DNA of 16,486 bases, taken from NCBI GenBank assembly GCA_017964745.1, contig JAGCRJ010000272.1, positions 1 through 16,486 on the forward strand, in the 5' to 3' direction. Below the pieces are notes generated by a model. The model had not been told where the DNA came from and searched no databases. It saw only the letters and a list, made by a program, of their open reading frames with translations. Each line of letters starts with the position of its first letter. The stretch's first letter is position 1. The position numbers were made by a program, and so were the translations under genes. This DNA comes from Lachnospiraceae bacterium. GTDB taxonomy: Bacteria; Bacillota; Clostridia; Lachnospirales; Lachnospiraceae. Below are positions 5,977 through 12,822 of this stretch, in pieces.

Positions 5977-7608
5977 ATGGACAAAGAACTGGTACTCGTA
6001 ATAGATTTCGGCGGACAGTACAATCAGCTGGTCGCAAGAAGAGTAAGGGAAAACAATGTCTATTGTGAGATCTACTCTTACAGGACACCGATCGATCAGA
6101 TCAGGGCAATGAATCCCAAGGGGATCATTCTTACCGGTGGTCCCGCAAGTTGCTATGAAGAGGGAGCCGCTTCGTGCGATAAGGAGCTCTTCGAAATGGG
6201 AGTTCCTGTTCTGGGCCTCTGCTACGGAGCACAGCTTATGAGCCTCGTGCTCGGCGGAAATGTCGAGAAGGCACCCGTAAGGGAATACGGTCACACAGCT
6301 CTTAAAGTGGACACATCCTCACCCGTATTCGATGGGGTAAAGGAAAACACAACCTGCTGGATGAGCCATAATGATTATATTTCAAGGATTGCTCCCGGTT
6401 TCAGATCCATTGCGACTACCGATGCATGTCCCTATGCCGCTATCGCAAATGACGCGCAGAAGCTGTACGGATTCCAGTATCATCCCGAGGTCCTTCATAC
6501 TCCCGAGGGAACGAAGATGCTCGGAAACTTCCTCTACAATGTCTGCGGATGTGCGGGCGATTGGAAAATGGATTCCTTTGTTCAGGAACAGATAAAGCTC
6601 ATCAGGGAAAAGGTAGGAAGCGGAAAAGTTCTCTGTGCTCTTTCGGGCGGAGTTGATTCTTCCGTTGCGGCGGTTCTTCTTTCCAAAGCAGTCGGAAAGC
6701 AGCTTACATGCGTATTCGTAGATCACGGCCTCTTAAGGAAAGACGAGGGAGACCAGGTTGAAGCCGTATTCGGACCCGACGGCCCTTACGATCTTAACTT
6801 CATAAGAGTAAACGCGGCAGAAAGATATTACGTAAAACTTGCGGGAATCTCTGAGCCCGAAAGAAAGCGTAAGATAATCGGCGAAGAATTCATAAGAGTA
6901 TTCGAGGAAGAAGCCAAGAAGATCGGACGCGTTGACTTCCTTGTTCAGGGAACCATTTATCCCGATGTTGTAGAATCCGGTCTCGGCGGTGAATCCGCAG
7001 TGATCAAGTCACATCACAATGTAGGCGGCCTTCCGGATCATGTTGATTTCAAGGAGATAATCGAGCCCCTCAGAAATCTGTTCAAGGATGAGGTGCGCAA
7101 GGTAGGACTCGAGCTCGGAATTCCCGATCAGCTCGTCTTCAGACAGCCCTTCCCCGGACCCGGACTCGGTATCCGTATCATCGGGGATGTATCCGCTGAG
7201 AAAGTAAAAATCGTTCAGGATTCCGATGCGATCTACCGTGAAGAGATTGAAGCTGCGGCCAACGAATATGCTTATGAAGCGGCCGGAGCAGCAGGCGTTA
7301 AGATCGACAGGGCAAACCCCGATCATGCACTTCTCAGAAGTTACTGGCCTTCATGGATGCCCGACCAGTATTTCGCGGCACTTACCAACATGCGTTCCGT
7401 CGGAGTTATGGGCGATGAAAGAACCTATGATTTCGCCGTTGCACTCCGTGCGGTCAAGACTGTTGACTTCATGACCGCAGAGTCCGCACAGATCCCTTAT
7501 GAGATTCTGATGAAGGTTATGAACCGTATCATCAATGAGGTAAGAGGAGTAAACAGAGTTCTCTACGATCTCACATCGAAGCCTCCCGGGACCGTGGAGC
7601 TGGAGTGA
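5977..7608 (+). CDS. guaA: GMP synthase, glutamine-hydrolysing (GuaA)
   Basis: GuaA converts XMP to GMP with ATP, using ammonia from its own glutaminase domain. The 543 residues contain a class I glutamine amidotransferase domain (about 5-190) with nucleophile Cys82 in GLCYGAQ and partners His169 and Glu171 in YHPEV. Then follow the ATP-pyrophosphatase P-loop SGGVDSS (223-229), HHNVGGLPD, RQPFPGPGLGIR, and the XMP-binding dimerisation domain with GVMGDERTYD and terminal SKPPGTVELE. Both halves look catalytically complete. The start is the ATG at 5977, seven bases after AAAAGGAAG; the in-frame GTG at 5950 has no ribosome binding site. A second, shorter paralogue lies 4 kb downstream. Confidence 0.96.
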   Translation: MDKELVLVIDFGGQYNQLVARRVRENNVYCEIYSYRTPIDQIRAMNPKGIILTGGPASCYEEGAASCDKELFEMGVPVLGLCYGAQLMSLVLGGNVEKAPVREYGHTALKVDTSSPVFDGVKENTTCWMSHNDYISRIAPGFRSIATTDACPYAAIANDAQKLYGFQYHPEVLHTPEGTKMLGNFLYNVCGCAGDWKMDSFVQEQIKLIREKVGSGKVLCALSGGVDSSVAAVLLSKAVGKQLTCVFVDHGLLRKDEGDQVEAVFGPDGPYDLNFIRVNAAERYYVKLAGISEPERKRKIIGEEFIRVFEEEAKKIGRVDFLVQGTIYPDVVESGLGGESAVIKSHHNVGGLPDHVDFKEIIEPLRNLFKDEVRKVGLELGIPDQLVFRQPFPGPGLGIRIIGDVSAEKVKIVQDSDAIYREEIEAAANEYAYEAAGAAGVKIDRANPDHALLRSYWPSWMPDQYFAALTNMRSVGVMGDERTYDFAVALRAVKTVDFMTAESAQIPYEILMKVMNRIINEVRGVNRVLYDLTSKPPGTVELE

Positions 7609-7635
7609 CCTTTTTGTCACAGGGCAAAGCAGAAT

Positions 7636-8157
7636 ATGATCATACTGATAGCGGGTGCATCCCATGTGGGTAAAACAGTACTTTCACAAAGGATGCTCGA
7701 AAAATATAAATATCCATGTCTTTCCATTGATCATGTAAAAATGGGTCTGATACGGAGCGGATATACTGATCTTACTCCTGAAGATGACGACGAGCTTGTT
7801 GACTATCTCTGGCCTGTTATCAGGGAGATGGTCAAAACAGCGGTTGAAAACAACCAGAACCTTATCATAGAGGGATGCTACATACCTTTTGACTGGAGAA
7901 AAGACTTTGATGAAAGTTATTTACAGTCAATAAGATTCATATGTCTTGCAATGTCGGATGAATATATAGATACGCATTTTGCAGACATAAAGGAACATGC
8001 ATCGGATATTGAGGCAAGATTGGATGATTCATACTGTACTGTTGATCAGCTGAAAGAGGATAACCACAAAGTTATAGAGGGCTATCAAAAATTTGGTGAA
8101 AAGATCATGCTGATCGACAGTGACTATGAGAAGACCATAGGGGATATTCTGATCTGA
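7636..8157 (+). CDS. Small P-loop NTPase, kinase-like, function unknown
   Basis: The 173-residue product opens with a hydrophobic strand and a Walker A motif, GASHVGKT (7-14). SIDHVKMGLIRSG follows at the place where small kinases bind their substrate (Asp32), and NLIIEG (75-80) looks like a Walker B-type strand with Glu79. This pattern resembles adenylate-kinase-fold and 2-phosphoglycerate-kinase-like proteins that phosphorylate small molecules, but no substrate can be named. The gene begins 27 bp after guaA with only a weak GGGC-like ribosome binding site, so it is probably co-transcribed with guaA. A strong terminator follows. It has no signal peptide or membrane segment and should be cytosolic. 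Confidence 0.7.
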   Translation: MIILIAGASHVGKTVLSQRMLEKYKYPCLSIDHVKMGLIRSGYTDLTPEDDDELVDYLWPVIREMVKTAVENNQNLIIEGCYIPFDWRKDFDESYLQSIRFICLAMSDEYIDTHFADIKEHASDIEARLDDSYCTVDQLKEDNHKVIEGYQKFGEKIMLIDSDYEKTIGDILI

Positions 8158-8164
8158 GACAGAT

Positions 8165-8201
8165 ATTGCAGGTGATACGCGCGATCACCTGCAATTTTTT
8201 T
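8165..8201 (+). terminator. Intrinsic terminator after the P-loop gene
   Basis: ATTGCAGGTGAT (8165-8176) and ATCACCTGCAAT (8184-8195) form a perfect 12-bp stem with a 7-nt loop, followed by a T run (8195-8201). It ends the guaA unit. Confidence 0.93.
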
Positions 8202-8208
8202 ATATGTT

Positions 8209-8265
8209 TTTAACTGCATCACCGTTGATTTAACTGCATCATTATCGGTCGAAAGATGCAGTTAA
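8209..8265. repeat. Three-copy TTAACTGCATC repeat, likely operator
   Basis: TTTAACTGCATCA occurs at 8209-8221 and again at 8229-8241, exactly 20 bp apart. A third, inverted copy, GATGCAGTTAA, is at 8255-8265 and overlaps the -35 box of the next gene. Copies two and three can also fold into an 11-bp hairpin. The phasing and promoter overlap suggest a repressor site. Confidence 0.6.
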
Positions 8266-8291
8266 CATCTGTATGGAGTATTTGTTAAAAT
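8262..8291 (+). promoter_or_regulatory. Sigma-A promoter of the phospholipase-C-like gene
   Basis: TTAACA (8262-8267) and TAAAAT (8286-8291) are spaced by 18 bp, five of six matches each. The -35 is embedded in the inverted repeat copy ending at 8265. Confidence 0.55.
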
Positions 8292-8333
8292 GTTATTCAG
8301 ATCACAGGTGACCGGCATGGGAGAAAAGAATTT

Positions 8334-8993
8334 ATGGCATCAAGTATCGTACATCTTGCGATAACGAGCGAGCTGATAAAGAAAATAAAGTTCAGGGATC
8401 CGGCCAGGCTGAAGTTTGGGGCGGTGGTTGTTGATGCCGGAGTCGGAGGAAATCAATTCGGCAACACCCATATGAAGGTGTTTGTTCAGGACGGCAAAAA
8501 GAAAACCTATGATCTTGACGGATACCGTGAAAAGTTCGGGGCGCGGATGCTGACGGATGATCTGTATATGGGCTATTATCTGCACCTGGTGCAGGATTCT
8601 CTGTACAGGCACTATGTATATGACATTCATCATTGGAATCCGAGAATCCCGGGAAATGTCGAAAGACTTCATAAGGATTATGAGATCCTGAATAAGTATG
8701 TTATCGATAAGTACAGGCTGATCAATGATCTTACCGTTCCGGACGGATTCAGGAATGAGGATATAAACCGGCTCGGAGACTTCGACACGGATGAGCTTCA
8801 GAGGAACATGAACGCGTTTTTTTCACCTGTGGATGAAGGGCCGATCTTCTTTTTCACAAAAGAAATGTCTGACGAATTCATAGGGGAAGCTGTGGAATTC
8901 TGTGCTGAGGAAGTAAGGAAACTCCGAAATGGGGAGCAGGGCCTGGATATGATGAAGTTTGCCTGGAACAGCTCGCCTGTACAGATGAAATAA
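8334..8993 (+). CDS. Zinc-dependent phospholipase C-like metal-binding protein
   Basis: The 219-residue protein has the spaced His/Asp pattern of the zinc-dependent phospholipase C / HD-like group: His7 in the first helix (SSIVHLAI), Asp34 in VVVDAG, His46 in THMK, then the helix GYYLHLVQD (80-88) with His84 and Asp88, and further His at 93, 99 and 100. These would bind two or three metal ions and cleave a phosphodiester or phosphomonoester, but the substrate is unknown. There is no signal peptide, so it probably acts in the cytoplasm, unlike secreted phospholipases. The start follows GGGAG at about 10 bases. It has its own repeat-rich promoter and looks like a single-gene unit. Confidence 0.6.
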   Translation: MASSIVHLAITSELIKKIKFRDPARLKFGAVVVDAGVGGNQFGNTHMKVFVQDGKKKTYDLDGYREKFGARMLTDDLYMGYYLHLVQDSLYRHYVYDIHHWNPRIPGNVERLHKDYEILNKYVIDKYRLINDLTVPDGFRNEDINRLGDFDTDELQRNMNAFFSPVDEGPIFFFTKEMSDEFIGEAVEFCAEEVRKLRNGEQGLDMMKFAWNSSPVQMK

Positions 8994-9029
8994 GGATCAG
9001 TTAAGGATTATTCGGGTTCGGATAAGGAT
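8991..9029 (+). repeat. Three TAAGGAT direct repeats upstream of the PanE-like gene
   Basis: TAAGGAT occurs at 8991-8997, 9002-9008 and 9023-9029, start-to-start spacings of 11 and 21 bp, so all lie on about the same face of the helix. The first overlaps the preceding stop codon. The third lies in the -35 region of the next promoter. This is typical of sites for a response-regulator-type activator. Confidence 0.45.
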
Positions 9030-9047
9030 TGTTTTCTCCCGGGCGGA

Positions 9048-9053
9048 TATAAT
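9048..9053 (+). promoter_or_regulatory. -10 box of the PanE-like gene promoter
   Basis: A perfect TATAAT with no recognisable -35 at 16-18 bp, 44 bp before the ATG. The missing -35 fits activation from the TAAGGAT repeats just upstream. Confidence 0.5.
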
Positions 9054-9097
9054 ATAAATGCGACAGGACAACAGATCATAAAGTATGAGGTTAAGAG

Positions 9098-10051
9098 ATG
9101 AAAGTAGCGGTATTGGGCCTGGGAGTTATCGGAACAACATATGCATATGCACTGCAGAAGGCAGGCTGTGACACGTATCATATTGTAAGAGAAGGCAAGG
9201 TGATCCCACCGGTGATCCCGGTCCGGCTTCTTGACGGGAGATATGATCCGAAGGGTGAAGAAAAGGACGGGGAGTACTGTGTGAAGACCGCTTCGACGGA
9301 TGAGGAGTACGACTTTATCCTGATAAGCGTTGCAAGCGGTAAGCTTGAAGAAGCAATGAAGACCCTGAGGGACAGAAAACTCAGGGGAACGGTCATCCTG
9401 TTCTGCAATTTCTGGAATGAGCGTAAAGAGATCGAAGAGATAGTAGGCGAATATCAATATATAACCGCCTTCCCGACTGCCGGAGGGCGTATGTGTGAGG
9501 ACGGAAAGCTTGACTGTGTTCTTTTCGACCATATTATGCTCGAGGGGCGTGAGAAAGCGAAGATCGGTAATTACGATGAACTCATAGCGCTTCTTGATTC
9601 GGCGGATATCAAGCAGGAGATCCCCGATGATATGTTTGAGTGGATCTGGATCCATATGGCAATAAACGCAGGCGTAACTTCCACGGCTGCACGCGAGGGG
9701 AAGATCGATGATCCCAACCGCCTTGCAAGGGAGCTTATGTCTGATTCGAAAGCCTTGACCATAGCGGTTAAGTGCATAAGGGAAACCCTGAAGACAGTCA
9801 GCGCCAGAGGCGTTGATCTGAAAAAGTATAATAATGAGATATTTCCTTATAAGATCCCCTCGGGTATAGCCGGAATCGCTATGAAAAAGCTTTTTGCGGG
9901 CAACGAGCTCACTTCAAGGATCATGACACTGCATAACGATGTAAAAGACATCCTGTACGGCTGCCGCTGCGTGTACGACGAGGGCAGGAAGCATGATTTG
10001 GAGCTTCCCCTGTTCTATGGTAATATGGAGAAGGTATTTGCGGAATTATGA
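9098..10051 (+). CDS. Ketopantoate reductase (ApbA/PanE)-family oxidoreductase with altered active site
   Basis: The 317 residues begin with an NAD(P)-binding Rossmann motif, GLGVIG (7-12), and follow the PanE layout: an N-terminal nucleotide domain to about residue 175, then a helical C-terminal domain. PanE reduces ketopantoate to pantoate for coenzyme A synthesis. Here the family's catalytic W-x-K-L-x-x-N segment reads WIHMAIN (184-190), so the catalytic Lys is replaced by His186 while Asn190 is kept. This makes true ketopantoate reductase activity doubtful; a different 2-keto or hydroxy-acid substrate is more likely. The ATG follows a GAGG-type site, and the LRR gene begins 17 bp downstream, probably on the same transcript. 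Confidence 0.7.
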   Translation: MKVAVLGLGVIGTTYAYALQKAGCDTYHIVREGKVIPPVIPVRLLDGRYDPKGEEKDGEYCVKTASTDEEYDFILISVASGKLEEAMKTLRDRKLRGTVILFCNFWNERKEIEEIVGEYQYITAFPTAGGRMCEDGKLDCVLFDHIMLEGREKAKIGNYDELIALLDSADIKQEIPDDMFEWIWIHMAINAGVTSTAAREGKIDDPNRLARELMSDSKALTIAVKCIRETLKTVSARGVDLKKYNNEIFPYKIPSGIAGIAMKKLFAGNELTSRIMTLHNDVKDILYGCRCVYDEGRKHDLELPLFYGNMEKVFAEL

Positions 10052-10068
10052 TTTAGGGGGGATACCAA

Positions 10069-11697
10069 ATGAAACGTTTTTTTTCGAAACTGCTGCTCGC
10101 GTTGATCGCCTCGGCGGCAATGCCTTTTGTCATAAGCTTTAAGTCCGATGCGGCTGTTCCCATAAACAGCGCCACATTTCCGGATGCGAATTTCAGGGCG
10201 GTCATCCTGTCAAGTTACGATCAGAACGGGAACGGAATCCTTGATGACTACGAGATAGCCACAACACTGAATATCTATTGCGAGGGAATGGGAATCAGAT
10301 CCGTAAAGGGTGTCGAGTATTTCACCGCTCTTCAGGGACTCTGGTGCAAGGATAACCTGATCGCATCGATGGACCTGAGCAATAACAAGGATCTTCGCGG
10401 TGTATGGTGTTCCAACAACCTCTTTACTTCGCTTGATTTTTCGGGTAATCCCGAACTGGTCTGGGTATATTGCTACGACTGCAACCTGGTCTCACTCAAT
10501 GTTTCCAATAATCCCAGGATGGCATTCATCGAGTGTAACACCAATCCGCTTCCGGTACTGGATGTAAGTCATAATCCCGAGCTTGAACATCTGATGTGCG
10601 GATCGTGCGAACTGTATTCTCTCGATGTATCGCACAATCCCAAGCTCACTCATCTCGATGCGTTCAGAAATCATCTGACCACACTTGATGTTACTCATAA
10701 TCCCAAAATGAAGAGACTTGATATCTGGGATAATATGGGACTGGGAAGCATTGATGTCAGCCACTGCCCGGAGCTTCAGTATTACAACTGTGCACATAAT
10801 GGTGTGCTTGCGGTCGATGTAAGTCATAACCCCGAGCTTCAGAAGCTCATCTGCAGCTATAACTATATAACCGCGCTTGACCTTTCGCATAATCCCAAGC
10901 TTGCATATCTTGATTGCGCATGCAATCAGCTTGCGGCACTGGATCTTTCATATAATCCCGATGTTTTCTTCCTGCAGGCGTTTACCAATAATTTCGCGGC
11001 GCTGAACATCGGAAACAATCCGTTCCTCATAAAGACATATACTTCCGGACTGGTAAAAGCCGAGTATGCGGTCTGCAGGGGACATTCGTGGTCGATCGAT
11101 CACGGCGGGGATCTTCTTTATTTCCTTTGCTTTGATGACGGAGTGCTGGTGACGACGGTTCCCACGACCGGAGTAATGCCCTCGTTTACAGATGTACACT
11201 TCGATCCCGCGGCCGCAGGTGACCTGATCACCAGGGAGACGGCAGTATTATTTCTCTATAACATGGCAGGCTGTCCCGCAGTGAGAGGACGCAGCTCTTA
11301 TACGGATGTCGTGCCCGGAAGCGTATATGAGAAAGCTGTGATCTGGGCGGAGAAAAATGACATCTGCGTCGGATATCCTTATGTGTCTTCCGATACATTC
11401 GGAGTGGGAATTCCGATAACCAGACAGGATCTGGCGTTCATGCTTCAGAGATATTCGGAGTACGCCGGACTTAAGAGCGCTTTTGATTACGGAAGAACGG
11501 ATGACTATATTGATTATTTCGATATAGATTATTATGCCTGGGAAGGCGTTACCTGGGCCGTCACATGGGAGATCATGGACGGAAGGGGAGCACCGGGTTC
11601 ATCCAAGGCCGAGCAGTTCATTGATCCTCACGGGGCTGTTACGGGCGCTGAATTTGCATATTTTGTTTACAGGATGATAGCTGTAAACGGATATTAA
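10069..11697 (+). CDS. Secreted leucine-rich-repeat protein with EF-hand loop and SLH-like tail
   Basis: A signal peptide (basic MKRFFSK, hydrophobic 8-24, probable cleavage near SDA at 26-28) directs export. Residues 51-62, DQNGNGILDDYE, form a textbook EF-hand or dockerin-type calcium loop. Residues 100-331 hold eleven 21-residue (one 22) leucine-rich repeats of the form LDVSHNPELxxLxC. A cysteine recurs at the same position in most repeats, recalling the cysteine ladder of internalin J. From about 373 to the end there are three degenerate S-layer-homology-like segments (FTDV, YTDVVPGSVYEKAVIWAEKN, and WEGVTWAVTWEIMDG), suggesting attachment to cell-wall polymer. It is likely a surface adhesion or binding protein; the ligand is unknown. 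A strong AGGGGGG site precedes the ATG. Confidence 0.8.
   Translation: MKRFFSKLLLALIASAAMPFVISFKSDAAVPINSATFPDANFRAVILSSYDQNGNGILDDYEIATTLNIYCEGMGIRSVKGVEYFTALQGLWCKDNLIASMDLSNNKDLRGVWCSNNLFTSLDFSGNPELVWVYCYDCNLVSLNVSNNPRMAFIECNTNPLPVLDVSHNPELEHLMCGSCELYSLDVSHNPKLTHLDAFRNHLTTLDVTHNPKMKRLDIWDNMGLGSIDVSHCPELQYYNCAHNGVLAVDVSHNPELQKLICSYNYITALDLSHNPKLAYLDCACNQLAALDLSYNPDVFFLQAFTNNFAALNIGNNPFLIKTYTSGLVKAEYAVCRGHSWSIDHGGDLLYFLCFDDGVLVTTVPTTGVMPSFTDVHFDPAAAGDLITRETAVLFLYNMAGCPAVRGRSSYTDVVPGSVYEKAVIWAEKNDICVGYPYVSSDTFGVGIPITRQDLAFMLQRYSEYAGLKSAFDYGRTDDYIDYFDIDYYAWEGVTWAVTWEIMDGRGAPGSSKAEQFIDPHGAVTGAEFAYFVYRMIAVNGY
10366..11061 (+). repeat. Tandem 63-bp leucine-rich-repeat units
   Basis: This is the DNA encoding the eleven LRR units. 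Phrases such as GATGTAAGTCATAATCCC recur every 63 bp with few changes (for example around 10561 and 10816), so the array may expand or contract by recombination. Confidence 0.75.
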
Positions 11698-11721
11698 TAA
11701 ACATAAGAAACGGAGAAGAAT

Positions 11722-12705
11722 ATGGTATACGACAGAAGACCGGACGACATGGTAAGGATCACCACACCCGAGCTTGCCGATGCTTTCATAGAAGAGCAGC
11801 TTCAGGCACTCAGGGAGCAGATCGGAGACAAGAAGGTGCTGCTCGCACTTTCCGGAGGAGTTGACTCATCCGTAGTTGCCGCAATGCTCATCAAAGCTAT
11901 CGGCGACAATCTTGTCTGTGTTCACGTTAATCACGGATTGCTCCGCAAGGGTGAGCCCGAGCAGGTTATCGAGGTATTCCGTAATCAGATGAAAGCAAAC
12001 CTGATCTATGTGGATGCTACCGACAGATTCCTGGATAAGCTTGCAGGTGTATCCGATCCCGAGACCAAGCGTAAGATAATAGGCGGTGAGTTCATCGAGG
12101 TATTTGCAGAGGAAGCGAGAAAGCTCGACGGAATCGAATTCCTTGCACAGGGAACCATCTGGCCCGATATCCTGGAGAGTGAAGCAGGCATCAAGGCTCA
12201 TCACAATGCAGGCGGTCTTCCCGAGGATATGAAATTCGAACTTGTAGAGCCCGTTAAGATCCTTTTCAAGGATGAAGTGCGTATCGTAGGTGAGCGCCTC
12301 GGACTTCCCGCAGGCATGGTTTACCGTCAGCCGTTCCCCGGCCCCGGACTCGGAGTCCGTTGCCCCGGTGCGATCACCAGAGACAGACTTGAGGCAGTAA
12401 GGGAATCCGATGCAATCCTTCGTGAGGAGTTTGCAAAGAACGGCCTCGAGGGAAAGGTATGGCAGTACTTCACCGTAGTTCCCGATTTCAAGTCCACAGG
12501 TGTCAAGGACGGAAAGAGAACCTTCGACTGGCCCTGCATCATCCGTGCGATCAATACCACCGATGTTATGGAGGTTACCGTCGAGCATCTGTCCGACGAA
12601 CTGATAGATCATCTCGTCAAGAGGATCATCTCCGAGGTTCCCGGAATCAACAGAGTGCTCTTCGATTACACACCGAAGCCTCCCGCAACAGTTGAATACG
12701 AATGA
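11722..12705 (+). CDS. Stand-alone GMP-synthase ATP-pyrophosphatase domain protein (GuaA paralogue)
   Basis: The 327-residue product is collinear with the C-terminal half of the upstream GuaA but has no glutaminase domain. It keeps the P-loop SGGVDSS (44-50), VNHGLLRKGE, KRKIIGGEF, QGTIWPD, HHNAGGLPED, RQPFPGPGLGVR and the terminal KPPATVEYE. It differs where GMP synthases are usually invariant: GDERTY is DGKRTF, and DFMTA is DVMEV. Without a glutaminase it would need free ammonia or a separate amidotransferase, as in the archaeal two-subunit enzyme. The altered dimerisation-domain residues leave open a changed substrate. The ATG follows GGAGAAG at good spacing and lies 24 bp after the LRR gene, with no promoter visible between. 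Confidence 0.85.
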   Translation: MVYDRRPDDMVRITTPELADAFIEEQLQALREQIGDKKVLLALSGGVDSSVVAAMLIKAIGDNLVCVHVNHGLLRKGEPEQVIEVFRNQMKANLIYVDATDRFLDKLAGVSDPETKRKIIGGEFIEVFAEEARKLDGIEFLAQGTIWPDILESEAGIKAHHNAGGLPEDMKFELVEPVKILFKDEVRIVGERLGLPAGMVYRQPFPGPGLGVRCPGAITRDRLEAVRESDAILREEFAKNGLEGKVWQYFTVVPDFKSTGVKDGKRTFDWPCIIRAINTTDVMEVTVEHLSDELIDHLVKRIISEVPGINRVLFDYTPKPPATVEYE

Positions 12706-12707
12706 TC

Positions 12708-12742
12708 AATTAAAGCCTCCGATAACGGAGGCTTTAATTTTA
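12708..12742 (+). terminator. Intrinsic terminator after the GuaA paralogue
   Basis: AATTAAAGCCTCCG (12708-12721) and CGGAGGCTTTAATT (12726-12739) form a perfect 14-bp stem with an ATAA loop, then TTTAT. It closes the PanE-like/LRR/GuaA-paralogue unit. Confidence 0.93.
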
Positions 12743-12755
12743 TGGTTCCATCCGG

Positions 12756-12784
12756 TTGAGGGATCATACCTTATAAGATACAAT
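12756..12784 (+). promoter_or_regulatory. Sigma-A promoter of the SseB-like gene
   Basis: TTGAGG (12756-12761), 17 bp, TACAAT (12779-12784). The predicted start near 12791 falls at or after the in-frame ATG at 12790, which supports the ATG at 12823 as the true start. Confidence 0.7.
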
Positions 12785-12822
12785 GGGATATGAACACAGC
12801 TCTTGCCAAAGGAGAAGAATAT

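Noticed and set aside
10366..11061. CRISPR-like array because of regular short repeats
   Set aside because: The 63-bp period is in frame and encodes leucine-rich repeats with varied sequence; there are no identical repeat-spacer units.
11866..12612. Open antisense frame of 248 codons opposite the GuaA paralogue
   Set aside because: It is the complement of a clear coding gene and has no recognisable domain or ribosome binding site.
12790..12822. ATG at 12790 as start of the SseB-like gene
   Set aside because: It lies at the predicted transcription start and has no ribosome binding site; AAAGGAG is placed for the ATG at 12823.
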